Shown here: piece by piece, positions 7,457-15,686 of the stretch
Layout: the number at the start of each line of letters is the position of its first letter
Position numbering within the stretch: the stretch's first letter is position 1
Origin: Alphaproteobacteria bacterium
Lineage (GTDB): Bacteria > Pseudomonadota > Alphaproteobacteria > Geminicoccales > Geminicoccaceae
Assembly (NCBI GenBank): GCA_030431615.1
Contig: JAUIID010000019.1
Location: forward strand, 1 to 41,656
Direction: 5' to 3'
Length of the DNA: 41,656 nucleotides
Translations under genes and position numbers: made by a program
Notes under the pieces: model-generated
Databases searched by the model: none
The model's input: only the letters and a program-made list of their open reading frames with translations
What the model was told of the DNA's origin: nothing

Positions 7457-7743
7457 TCAGTGCCGCGACCACGGCGAGCGTCGTCGTGGGCGCGTGGATG
7501 ATGATGCCGACACCGTCGTCATCGCGTTGACGAACGAATGGGCGGCAATGTCAAGGGCCGTCGGCAGCCGGACGCTTGAACCTGCCTCGAGCTCGCGGTG
7601 CAGATCGTCGGCCATCGCGGCGGCCGGAATGTCTGACCGGAGAACAGACTCTGCGGTTCTCACAGGGCGCGGGAGATGGCGGTGGACGAGGTCGGGTTCG
7701 ACGTGCATCTGACCAAGGCGGGCGCGTTGCTCGGCATCCATGA
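7457..7743 (-). pseudogene. Possible remnant of a GntR-type regulator
   Basis: The minus strand reads MADDLHRELEAGS, then VRLPTALDIAAHSFVNAMTTV. This resembles the winged-helix start of GntR regulators (a DLRRELAAG segment, then RLPTEA..LAARFGVNR.TV) with residues missing, after which the frame runs into low-quality sequence. No full effector domain follows. GntR regulators of the PhnF group often sit beside phosphonate genes, which makes a decayed regulator plausible. The call is tentative: the stretch could also be noncoding, and together with the rest of 7363-7811 it contains no intact gene. Confidence 0.33.
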
Positions 7744-7811
7744 CCCGGCCCGGGAGCGAACGACCCTGGGGACGGGCAAGGTCGCGGAGCGGGCGCCACC
7801 GGGAGGGAGTG

Positions 7812-8600
7812 ATGCGCAACAGCGAGGGCGAGGTCATGCCGACCCTGGCCGGCAGCGTGGCTGACGCCGGCGCGGATGGTGCCGCAGGCCGGTCGCGGAT
7901 CCGGCTGGAGCATGTCGAGCTTCTGATCTTCGATTGCGACGGCGTGCTGATCGACAGCGAGTCCATCGCCAGCCTGGCGATCTCCGAGGCCCTGCGGGAG
8001 TTCGGGGTCGAGATGACGCCGGAGGACGCGCATGCCTGCTTCACCGGCGGTTCGGCGGCGGACACGCGGGCCTATTGCCGCGACCGGCTGGGCATCACCG
8101 AGCTCGACGCGTTCGACGCGGTCTACACCAGGCGGCTCTACAGCGGGTTCCAGACGCTGCAGGAAATCGCGGGCATCGCCGATCTCCTGGGCGATCTCGA
8201 TTGTGCGCTATGCGTGGCCTCCAACAGCTCGCTCTATCGGCTGACGCGCAGCCTGGGCCGGCTCGGCATCTGGCAGGCCTTTGGCGGCCACGTCTTCAGC
8301 GCCGACATGGTCGCCCAGCCCAAGCCGGCGCCGGACCTGCACCTCCTCTGCGCGACGGAGCTGGGCGCCGACCCGGCCCGTTGCGTGGTGATCGACGACA
8401 GCTCGCATGGCGTCGAGGCCGCGCTGGCGGCCGGCATGGTGCCGATCGGCTTCGTCGAGCCCAACGACCCGCGGCCGAACCGGCCCGACGCGCTGCGCCG
8501 GCATGGTGCCCGGTTCGTCGCCGCAGGCAGCGACGAGCTGCGGGCGTGCCTGCGCGAGGCCGATGCGTGGCTCGGGGAGCGGCAGCGCCAGCGCGGCTGA
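7812..8600 (+). CDS. HAD-IA family phosphatase (beta-phosphoglucomutase-like)
   Basis: 262 residues from the ATG at 7812, which has GGGAGGGAG just upstream; longer in-frame starts lack this. Motif I is LLIFDCDGVLIDSES near residue 40. Motif II is CVASNSS, the lysine lies in VAQPKPAPDLHLL, and motif IV is CVVIDDSSHGVEAALAAGM. The cap domain sits between motifs I and II. This is a small-molecule phosphatase or phosphomutase of the subgroup that includes phosphonatase-like and phosphoglycolate-like enzymes. It is divergent from the phnX operon and upstream of an aminoethylphosphonate-class ABC importer, so a role in organophosphorus use is likely. The substrate is not predictable. Confidence 0.82.
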   Translation: MRNSEGEVMPTLAGSVADAGADGAAGRSRIRLEHVELLIFDCDGVLIDSESIASLAISEALREFGVEMTPEDAHACFTGGSAADTRAYCRDRLGITELDAFDAVYTRRLYSGFQTLQEIAGIADLLGDLDCALCVASNSSLYRLTRSLGRLGIWQAFGGHVFSADMVAQPKPAPDLHLLCATELGADPARCVVIDDSSHGVEAALAAGMVPIGFVEPNDPRPNRPDALRRHGARFVAAGSDELRACLREADAWLGERQRQRG

Positions 8601-8692
8601 GGGCAGCGACTGCGCGCGGCAGACAGGCAAGGCCGAATGCGCGAGCCCGCGCTCGATCGCGGTTGACTTTCGTTTTCCGCTCCGGTCCGATT

Positions 8693-8710
8693 GTGACAGA
8701 TTGATGACAA
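8693..8710 (-). promoter_or_regulatory. PHO box (PhoB binding site) upstream of the phosphonate-class importer
   Basis: GTGACAGATTGATGACAA matches the reverse complement of the classical PHO box (two 7-base repeats with an 11-base period) at 16 of 18 positions by eye. It lies 58 bases before the start of the binding-protein gene. Its orientation is opposite to the usual one relative to the downstream gene. It supports induction of the importer by phosphate starvation. Confidence 0.6.
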
Positions 8711-8767
8711 AGGCAACGGACCGGGCCATGCCGGAACCGTGCCGCAATCAGGGGGGCGAGAGCCGAC

Positions 8768-10018
8768 ATGATATCATCAGCTCGATACTGGCGTGCGACC
8801 GCGGGCGCTCTGGCACTCGCCTGCCTGGCGACACTGCCGGTGGCGACAATGGCTCAGGACGTGCCGCCCGAGACGGATGCCTGGCTGAAGGCCGCCGAGC
8901 TCGGCCCCTACGCGCCAGCGAGCGAGGACTGGGACGCCATCGTCGCCAAGGCCAAGGAAGAGGGCCGGGTCGTCGTCTATTCCGCGTCAGGGCGCATTGC
9001 GATGCTCGTCGACGCCTTCGCCGCGACCTATCCGGGCATTGAAGTGGAGGTGTTCGACCTCGGCTCGGTCAAGACGGTCGAGAAGACCATCCGCGAGCAG
9101 CAGGCCGGCATCTACAACGCCGACATCGTCACCACCGGCAATTCCGGCGCCGTCATCCACGAGATGCTGAACAAGGGGCTGATCTTCAACTACGTGCCGG
9201 AAGCCTACAAGGACCGCATTCCAGTCGAGAACCGCGAGCCGCTGCTGATCCGCATCAACGAGGCCATCGTCATCTACTACAATACCGAGGCCTATCCCGA
9301 CGCCCAGCCGGTGACCAACATCTGGGAACTGACCGAGCCCGAGTTCAAGGGCCGCGTCGGCGTCATCGACCCGATGTCGTCCGGCTCGAGCTTCATGGGG
9401 CTGGCGACCATCGTCCAGAACGCCGACGAGATGGCGGCGGCCTACAAGCGGCACACCGGCAATGACATCGAGCTCGGTGATGGCGTGCCCGATGCCGGCT
9501 ACGAGTTCGTCGCCCGCCTGCTGCAGAACGATCTGGTGATTTTCAAGTCGGGCTCGAAGCTGGTCGAGGCCTCCGGCACGCCGGGGCAGGAGAATCCCCT
9601 GATCGCCTTCGCCTACATGACCTACATCAGCAAGAACGAGTCCGACGGCTTCGTGAACGCCTACCTGGCCGATCTCGATCCTGCCGCCAAGTGGGTCTAT
9701 CCGACCTACACCGCCATCGCCAACCGGGCGCCCCATCCCAACGCGGCGAAGGTTCTCACGGCCTATCTCCTGGGAAGCCTGGAGCTGAACGAGTCCTCCG
9801 TCCTCGAGAAGCCCTTCACCGAGGGTGCCAGCATGGAGCTGCTGCAGGGGCTGGCGCCCTATTACGATCCGGGCTCGGTCAGCCCGCGCGACGACGTGCC
9901 CCTGCCGCCCGGCGGCGAAGCCTGGAGCGAGATGAAGGGCTGGACCGTGTCCGCCGACTTCATGCAGAGCGAGGGCCCGAAGCTGCGCGACTTCTGGCTG
10001 CTGCACGCCAGCCAGTAG
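8768..10018 (+). CDS. Periplasmic substrate-binding protein, Fe3+/2-aminoethylphosphonate class
   Basis: 416 residues. The signal peptide covers about residues 1-29 (ending MAQ). The mature protein has the AfuA/FbpA layout: EGRVVVYSASGRIAMLVDAF at the N-terminal lobe, then YNADIVTTGNSGAVIHEML, VIYYNTEAYP and FKGRVGVIDPMSSGSS. The gene is followed after 17 bases by an ATPase and then by a fused double permease, the standard layout of this importer class. Members carry ferric iron, spermidine-like compounds or 2-aminoethylphosphonate. The adjacent phnX operon and the PHO box upstream favour a phosphonate ligand. RBS: GGGGGCGAG before the ATG. Confidence 0.85.
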   Translation: MISSARYWRATAGALALACLATLPVATMAQDVPPETDAWLKAAELGPYAPASEDWDAIVAKAKEEGRVVVYSASGRIAMLVDAFAATYPGIEVEVFDLGSVKTVEKTIREQQAGIYNADIVTTGNSGAVIHEMLNKGLIFNYVPEAYKDRIPVENREPLLIRINEAIVIYYNTEAYPDAQPVTNIWELTEPEFKGRVGVIDPMSSGSSFMGLATIVQNADEMAAAYKRHTGNDIELGDGVPDAGYEFVARLLQNDLVIFKSGSKLVEASGTPGQENPLIAFAYMTYISKNESDGFVNAYLADLDPAAKWVYPTYTAIANRAPHPNAAKVLTAYLLGSLELNESSVLEKPFTEGASMELLQGLAPYYDPGSVSPRDDVPLPPGGEAWSEMKGWTVSADFMQSEGPKLRDFWLLHASQ

Positions 10019-10035
10019 CCGGCGCGGCGCCGTTC

Positions 10036-11133
10036 GTGGAGCAGATCGGCCTATCGGGCATTCGCAAGGCCTACGGCCGGGAGGTGGCGGTCCATGACCT
10101 GGACCTCACCATCCGGCCGGGCGAGTTCCTGACCATTCTCGGGCCTTCGGGCTGCGGCAAGACGACGACCCTGCGGGCCATCGCCGGCTTGGAGGAGCTG
10201 GACGACGGCGAGATCCATCTCGGCGAGCGGCTGGTTTTCTCGCGCCGCCGCGGGGTGGTCGTGCCGCCCGAGAAGCGCGGCGTCGGGCTGATCTTCCAGA
10301 GCTATGCGCTCTGGCCGCACATGACGGTCCAGCGCAACATCACCCTGGCGCTCGAGGAAAAGGGCCTGGGCAAGCCGGAGATCGAAGCGCGGGCGGCGCA
10401 GGCGCTCGAGACCGTGCAGATGACGGCACTCCGCGGGCGCTATCCGTCTGAGCTGTCCGGCGGCCAGCAGCAGCGGGTGGCGGTGGCGCGGATGATAGCA
10501 CTGCGGCCCAAGATCCTGCTCATGGACGAGCCCTTGTCGAATCTCGACGCCAAGCTGCGGCTGGACATGCGATCGGAGCTGCTGCAGCTGCACCGCGACC
10601 TCGGCTCGACGACGGTCTACGTCACCCACGACCAGGCCGAGGCCCTGACCCTTTCCGATCGCATCGTCGTCATGGACCGCGGCCGGGTGTTGCAGGAGGC
10701 GTCGCCCTACGAGATCTATCACCACCCGCGCAACCTCGTGGTGGCGGAGTTCATCGGCGAGCCGCGGATCAACCTCGTGCCCGGGACCCTCGTGCGCGAG
10801 GGTGACGCCCTGCACCTGGTCGGCGATGGCGTCAGGCTGCCGGCGGATCGCGCCCGGCAGGTCAGGGGCGAGCGGCTGACCGCCGCCGTCCGCCCCGAGA
10901 ACATCAGGCTGTCGACCACGCCGGTGGAAGGCTGGCAGGAGGCGCATCTGGATGACGTCCAGCCGACCGGCGCCACCACCATCCTCCAGGTCAGCGCCGG
11001 TGGCACCCGGCTCCGGCTGGTGCGACCGGGCTTTCTGCGCATCACGGCCGGCATCGCGCTCTGGATCAATTTCGACCCGGACACCATCGAGTTCTTCGAC
11101 CCTGATACCCAGGACAACGTGTCGGCGCCGTAG
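10036..11133 (+). CDS. ABC transporter ATP-binding protein (PotA/FbpC type) for the phosphonate-class importer
   Basis: 365 residues, starting at the GTG at 10036, 17 bases after the binding-protein stop. Walker A is GPSGCGKTTTL, the Q-loop lies in LIFQSYALWPHM, the signature is LSGGQQQRVAVARM, Walker B is ILLMDEPLSNLDAK, and the switch His is in YVTHDQAEAL. A C-terminal TOBE-type regulatory domain follows from about residue 235 (FIGEPRINLVPGTL; VRPENIRLS). It energises the adjacent double permease at the inner membrane. A longer frame extends upstream but only shadows the binding-protein gene. Confidence 0.92.
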   Translation: MEQIGLSGIRKAYGREVAVHDLDLTIRPGEFLTILGPSGCGKTTTLRAIAGLEELDDGEIHLGERLVFSRRRGVVVPPEKRGVGLIFQSYALWPHMTVQRNITLALEEKGLGKPEIEARAAQALETVQMTALRGRYPSELSGGQQQRVAVARMIALRPKILLMDEPLSNLDAKLRLDMRSELLQLHRDLGSTTVYVTHDQAEALTLSDRIVVMDRGRVLQEASPYEIYHHPRNLVVAEFIGEPRINLVPGTLVREGDALHLVGDGVRLPADRARQVRGERLTAAVRPENIRLSTTPVEGWQEAHLDDVQPTGATTILQVSAGGTRLRLVRPGFLRITAGIALWINFDPDTIEFFDPDTQDNVSAP

Positions 11134-11145
11134 CGTCGCGGGAAT

Positions 11146-12969
11146 ATGGCCGGCATGACCTCCCAGGCGATGGGGCAAAGGCTCCGCTATCACGGCTTTC
11201 GGCTGCGCAACCGGCCCGATCTGATCATCGGCTTCGTTTGCCTCGTGGCGCTTGCCTTCCTCGTGCTGGCGCCCCTGGCCGAGATCATCCTCGACGCGCT
11301 GACCCTGCAGCCCTACGACCTCGCCTACATTCCCGACGGCGTGGTCGGCTCGTTCAGCCTCTTCCATCTCGAGCGGGTGTTTGCCAGCCCGCTCTCGCCG
11401 GCGCTGTTTTTCCGGCCGCTGCTGAACAGCCTGGCCATCGGCTTCTGGGTGACCCTGATCGGGGTCAGCATCGGCACGCTCCTGGCCTGGCTGCTGGTCC
11501 GGACGGACATTCGCTGCAAGGGTCTGCTCGGCGCCCTGGTCGTCATCCCCTACATGATGCCGTCCTGGGTGATGGCGCTGGCCTGGATCAGTCTGTTCAA
11601 GAACGACCGCATCGGCGGCTCGCAGGGCTTCGTCGCCGGCTTCTTCGGGGTCAACCCGCCGGACTGGGTGTCCTACGGGTTCTTCCCCATCGTGGTGACC
11701 CTGGCGCTGCACTACTTCGCCTACGCCTACCTCCTGATGTCGGGTGCCCTGGCGACGGTCGATTCGGAGCTGGAAGAGGCGGGGGCGACCTGTGGCATGG
11801 GCCGCTGGAAGCGGTTGTGGCGGATCACCCTGCCGCTCCTGATGCCGGCCCTGGGCTCGGCCATCGTGCTGACCTTCATCCGCATCCTCGGCACTTTCGG
11901 CACGCCGGCCCTGCTTGGCCTGCCGGTACGCTTCTTCACCTTCGCGACCCAGATCTACGCCTCGATCAACGCGCGCAACAACGGCGACGCCTTCGTCCTG
12001 GCGCTGGTGCTGATCGTCATCGCCATCAGCTTCATCTGGATCAACAGCCGCATCATCGGGATCCGCAAGAGCTTCGTGACGCTGACCGGCAAGGGCTTTC
12101 GCCGGCGCGAGGTCCGGCTCGGCCTGTGGCGCCTGCCGCTGACCGTCGCGGTCGGCCTGTTCATCGCCTCGACCGTGCTCGTGCCGCTGGCGATCCTGCT
12201 CTGGGAATCGCTGACCCTGATGGCTGGCGACTACAGACTGGACAACCTGACCACCTACTTCTGGATCGGCCAGGGCAATGTCCGTCTGGCCTATGGCGAG
12301 TCCGGCGTGCTGCTCAATGACGGCATCCTCAGGGCCCTCTGGAACAGCCTGAAGCTCGGCATCCTGGCCGCCCTCTGCAACGGCGTGCTCGGCCTGCTGG
12401 TCGGCTACGCGGTGGTGCGCGGCCGCGGCTCGCGCCTGTCGAAGGCGCTCGAGGGCATCGCCTTCGCCCCCTACATCTTCCCGTCCATCGCGCTGGGCGC
12501 CATCTATATCGGCATGTTCTCGAGCCCGATCGGGCCGCTTCCCGCCCTCTATGGCACCTTCGCCATCCTCGTGCTGATCACGGTCGTCAAGAACCTGCCG
12601 TTCACCTCGCGCACGGGCATCGCGGCGATGCTGCAGATCGACAAGTCGATGGAGGAGGCGGCACGGGTGCTCGGCATCGGCTGGTTCCGCCGCATGGCCC
12701 GGATCATCGTGCCGCTGTCGATGAGCGGCCTCGTTTCGGGAATGCTGCTGACCTTCATCACCGCGATGCGCGAGCTGTCGCTCATCGTGCTGCTGCTCTC
12801 GCCCGCCAACATGGTCCTGACCGGGGTGATCTTCTACTATCAGGAGCAGGCCATGCCGCAGCACTCCAGCGCCGTGACACTCCTCCTCGTGCTGATCATC
12901 ATCCTCGTGAACGTGCTCGTGCGCCTCATCTCGCGCAGCGCCGGCGTCGGCGGGCTGAAGAACGGCTGA
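11146..12969 (+). CDS. Fused double-domain ABC permease for the phosphonate-class importer
   Basis: 607 residues with about 12 membrane helices, i.e. two permease domains in one chain, as in ferric-iron and aminoethylphosphonate importers. Each half has its ATPase-coupling EAA loop: EEAGATCGMGRWKRLWRITL in the first half and EEAARVLGIGWFRRMARIIV in the second. The gene starts 12 bases after the ATPase stop, so all three genes form one operon. No separate second permease is needed. The substrate is inferred from neighbours only. Confidence 0.9.
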   Translation: MAGMTSQAMGQRLRYHGFRLRNRPDLIIGFVCLVALAFLVLAPLAEIILDALTLQPYDLAYIPDGVVGSFSLFHLERVFASPLSPALFFRPLLNSLAIGFWVTLIGVSIGTLLAWLLVRTDIRCKGLLGALVVIPYMMPSWVMALAWISLFKNDRIGGSQGFVAGFFGVNPPDWVSYGFFPIVVTLALHYFAYAYLLMSGALATVDSELEEAGATCGMGRWKRLWRITLPLLMPALGSAIVLTFIRILGTFGTPALLGLPVRFFTFATQIYASINARNNGDAFVLALVLIVIAISFIWINSRIIGIRKSFVTLTGKGFRRREVRLGLWRLPLTVAVGLFIASTVLVPLAILLWESLTLMAGDYRLDNLTTYFWIGQGNVRLAYGESGVLLNDGILRALWNSLKLGILAALCNGVLGLLVGYAVVRGRGSRLSKALEGIAFAPYIFPSIALGAIYIGMFSSPIGPLPALYGTFAILVLITVVKNLPFTSRTGIAAMLQIDKSMEEAARVLGIGWFRRMARIIVPLSMSGLVSGMLLTFITAMRELSLIVLLLSPANMVLTGVIFYYQEQAMPQHSSAVTLLLVLIIILVNVLVRLISRSAGVGGLKNG

Positions 12970-13016
12970 GCCCGGCCCCGACGGCGACCGGCGCCGTGGT
13001 CTCTCCGGGCGGGCCG

Positions 13017-13826
13017 CTATCCGGCACCGGCTGGCAGGTCGCCACACGGGATCCAGCGTGAGGTCATGACATGCATGCCGGCCGCGTCGAGATCATGGAT
13101 GAAATACGAGAACGGCTCCGCCGAGGGGTGGATTGGCGCGTCGCCGAATGGCGGGTCGGCCGCGAACCGGCGCGCCGGGCTGCCAGCGATGAAGCAGTTG
13201 GTCCCACGCCAACACGCCGCGTAGGGCCTGTGGACATGGCCGCAGAGGATCGTCGGCCGCCGCGGCGCCGCCGCGAGGAGCGCGTCGAAGCGCTCCCGGT
13301 TGGCCAGCACCGAGATGGCGTCGAACTCGCGCAGGCCCGGCGCGAAGGGCGGGTGATGCATCACGATCAGCAGCGGCGGGCCCTGTCGGTCGTCGAGGGC
13401 ACGGGCCAATAGCCCGAGGGAGTCCGGGCATATCGCCCCCGTCACCTGCGCCTCGACGCAGGTGTCGATTCCGAGGACCCGCAACGCCCCGAGATCCACG
13501 AGGCGGCCCGAAATATCGCTCGCTCCGAGCAGGTCGGAGACCGCCTTGTGCCGCTGGAAGGCGGTCGGCCCGTCGTGATTGCCGGGCACGACGAAGAGCG
13601 GCAGGTCGAGAGGGGCGAACAGCCGCTCGAACCGCTGAAAGGACTCCGGCGCCGCGTCATCGGTCAGATCGCCGGAGACGACGACGAAATCCAGGCTACC
13701 GCGCAATCGCAGGAGATCGGCGCAGGTGCGTGCCGCCATCTCGAGGGCATGATCGTCGACCGCCGGGTTGGCTCGCGGGTCCGGGCACAGATGGAGATCG
13801 GAGAGATGGGCAAAACGCATGAGCAT
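13017..13826 (-). CDS. Calcineurin-like phosphodiesterase (GpdQ/CpdA-type)
   Basis: 269 residues with all five metallophosphoesterase motifs in order: FAHLSDLHL, VVSGDLTD, VVPGNHDG, VMHHPPF and LCGHVHRP. These bind the binuclear metal centre. There is no signal peptide, so the enzyme is cytoplasmic. The family includes cyclic-AMP phosphodiesterases and the glycerophosphodiesterase GpdQ. Its place as last gene of an Ugp-type import operon makes hydrolysis of an imported glycerophosphodiester the best guess. It starts 45 bases after the permease stop. Confidence 0.87.
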   Translation of the reverse strand: MLMRFAHLSDLHLCPDPRANPAVDDHALEMAARTCADLLRLRGSLDFVVVSGDLTDDAAPESFQRFERLFAPLDLPLFVVPGNHDGPTAFQRHKAVSDLLGASDISGRLVDLGALRVLGIDTCVEAQVTGAICPDSLGLLARALDDRQGPPLLIVMHHPPFAPGLREFDAISVLANRERFDALLAAAPRRPTILCGHVHRPYAACWRGTNCFIAGSPARRFAADPPFGDAPIHPSAEPFSYFIHDLDAAGMHVMTSRWIPCGDLPAGAG

Positions 13827-13871
13827 GATCCAACCGGTCAGACGGGCAGCATCCCTGCCGGTCCTCGATTA

Positions 13872-14684
13872 CTATTTGATGCCGGCGCGCATGAAGTTCG
13901 CGACGAACTGCCGCTGGAAGAAGATGAAGGCGATGATCAGCGGTGCCGTCGTCATCAGCGTGGCGGCGTTCACCAGCGACCACTCGACCCCGCTGTCCAC
14001 TGTCGCGAACACGCTCAGTCCCACCGTCACCGGCCGAACCTCGGGCGAGTTGGTGACGATCAGCGGCCAAAGGAAGTTGTTCCAGTGGAAGCTGATCGAG
14101 ACGAGAGCGTAGGCCAGGTAGACCGGGCGCGCCAGCGGCACATAGATGTCCCAAAGAACCCGCCAGGCGCCGGCCCCCTCGATCTGGGCAGCCTCGTCGA
14201 GCGATCTTGGAACGGTCATGAACGTCTGGCGCAGGAGGAAGATGCCAAATGCCGACGTGAGGTAGGGCAGTGCGATGCCGATGATCGTGTCCGTCAGGCC
14301 GATCGTCGCCAGCGTCAGGTAGTTCTCGACGATCAGGATTTCCGGCGAGATGAGCAGCTGCACCATTATCAGGGCGAACAGGAAGCCCGCCCATCTGAAG
14401 CGATAGCGCACGAAGGCGTAGGCGACGAGCGTGCACAGGATCAGGTTGGCGATCAGCACGGTGGTGATCAGGATCACCGTATTGATGAAGTAGACCGAGA
14501 AAGGCGCCGCCTGCCAGGCTCGAACGAAGTTGGCGAGGGTCAGGGGCGCATCCAATTGAAAGTTGGCGGAGTATTGTTCGGCGTGGAAGGCGGTCCACAC
14601 CGAGTACATGAAGGGCAGCCCCCAGATCGCCGCAAGCACGGCTGCCAGCGTGGCAAAAAGGATCCTGTTCAGGCTCCGGCTCAC
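13872..14684 (-). CDS. ABC permease, CUT1/UgpE-MalG type
   Basis: 270 residues with six predicted membrane helices and the EAA coupling loop DEAAQIEGAGAWRVLWDIYV. Its start overlaps the stop of the preceding permease gene (ATGA at 14681-14684). It forms the second half of the import channel with that permease and works with the ATPase at 17039-18103. CUT1 systems carry sugars, polyols, glycerol-3-phosphate or glycerophosphodiesters. The downstream phosphodiesterase points to the phosphate-containing substrates. Confidence 0.88.
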   Translation of the reverse strand: MSRSLNRILFATLAAVLAAIWGLPFMYSVWTAFHAEQYSANFQLDAPLTLANFVRAWQAAPFSVYFINTVILITTVLIANLILCTLVAYAFVRYRFRWAGFLFALIMVQLLISPEILIVENYLTLATIGLTDTIIGIALPYLTSAFGIFLLRQTFMTVPRSLDEAAQIEGAGAWRVLWDIYVPLARPVYLAYALVSISFHWNNFLWPLIVTNSPEVRPVTVGLSVFATVDSGVEWSLVNAATLMTTAPLIIAFIFFQRQFVANFMRAGIK

Positions 14685-15556
14685 TGGTAATGGGCCCTTC
14701 TGTTCAGGATCCAGAACTGAAAGATCGCCAGCACGCCGAGGATGGCCACCATCAGCACCGTCAAGGTCGCACCATAGGCGAAGTCGCGCTGACCGAAAGT
14801 GACAGTGTAGATGTAGTAGAGCAGGAGCGCGCTCGAGTTGTTCGGCCCCCCCTCGGTCATGACGATGACGTGATCGACGAGGCGGAATGCATTGATCAGT
14901 GCGTTCACCGCCACGAAGATGGTGGTCGGTCGGAGAAGCGGCAGCACCACGTCGAAGAAGACACGCACCGGGCCGGCGCCCTCGAGCCTTGCCGCGTCCT
15001 TCAGGTTCGCGGGAACCGCCTGGAGCGCCGCAAGATAGAAGATCATGAAGAGGCCGGCCTCCTTCCAGACGGCGACCGCCATCATCGAGGCCAGCGAGGT
15101 GTCCGTGCGACCGAGAAAGTTGATCGGCGCCACGCCGAAGATCCCGAGGATCTTCGAGGCGAGCCCAATGCCCGGCGCGTAGAAGAACAGCCAGATATTG
15201 GCGACGGCGATCATCGGCAGCATCGTCGGCATGAAGAACGACAGCCGCATCAGGGCGGTTCCGGGGAGCTTCGCGTTGACCAGGAGGGCCATGCAGATGG
15301 CGAGCACGATGGCCAGGGGAACCGTGCCCAGCGCATAAAGCGTGCTGTTGACGAGAACCTGGGCCAACCGGTCGTCCGCAAGCAGTGCCTGATAGTTCTC
15401 CAGCCCGACGAACCGCGACGGCCGGCGCGAGCTGGCGTTGTTCCAGAACGAGTTGAGGATGGCGCGCAGCGCAGGATAGTGCGTGAAGGCGACCAACAGG
15501 GCACAGGGCGCCACCAGCATGATGCAGGCGAGGCCCAGGGGCAGTCGCTTGTTCAT
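14681..15556 (-). CDS. ABC permease, CUT1/UgpA-MalF type
   Basis: 291 residues, six predicted membrane helices and an EAA loop (KDAARLEGAGPVRVFFDVVL). The segment RLVDHVIVMTEGGPNNSSAL is typical of UgpA-like permeases. It is translationally coupled to the following UgpE-type permease. It is separated from the binding-protein gene by 130 bases that include a strong hairpin, which may lower permease synthesis relative to the binding protein. Confidence 0.88.
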   Translation of the reverse strand: MNKRLPLGLACIMLVAPCALLVAFTHYPALRAILNSFWNNASSRRPSRFVGLENYQALLADDRLAQVLVNSTLYALGTVPLAIVLAICMALLVNAKLPGTALMRLSFFMPTMLPMIAVANIWLFFYAPGIGLASKILGIFGVAPINFLGRTDTSLASMMAVAVWKEAGLFMIFYLAALQAVPANLKDAARLEGAGPVRVFFDVVLPLLRPTTIFVAVNALINAFRLVDHVIVMTEGGPNNSSALLLYYIYTVTFGQRDFAYGATLTVLMVAILGVLAIFQFWILNRRAHYQ

Positions 15557-15635
15557 GGGCGCTTGTTCATGGCTCGGGGCGCCGGTTCATGGATCGTACG
15601 ACCTGCCGGCGCCGGCACAGGGAATTGCCGATCGG

Positions 15636-15666
15636 GCCCGGGCGCGCGCCCACCGCGCGCCCGGGC
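15636..15666 (-). terminator. GC-rich intercistronic hairpin after the binding-protein gene
   Basis: GCCCGGGCGCGCG (15636-15648) and its exact complement (15654-15666) form a 13-base stem with a 5-base loop, just past the binding-protein stop on the minus strand. It lacks a T-run, so it more likely stabilises the upstream mRNA or attenuates transcription into the permeases. Confidence 0.55.
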
Positions 15667-15686
15667 TTCGGTCGATCGGCCGCTCT

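Noticed and set aside
8663-8691. TTGACT with a 17-base spacer as a sigma-70 promoter of the importer operon
   Set aside because: The -10 hexamer TCCGAT matches only 3 of 6 positions and would place the start inside the PHO box.
10051-13047. Very long antisense open frame (998 codons) opposite the importer genes
   Set aside because: Composition is His/Arg/Asp/Gln-rich and low-complexity, typical of the antisense frame of GC-rich genes; it covers three well-supported genes on the other strand.
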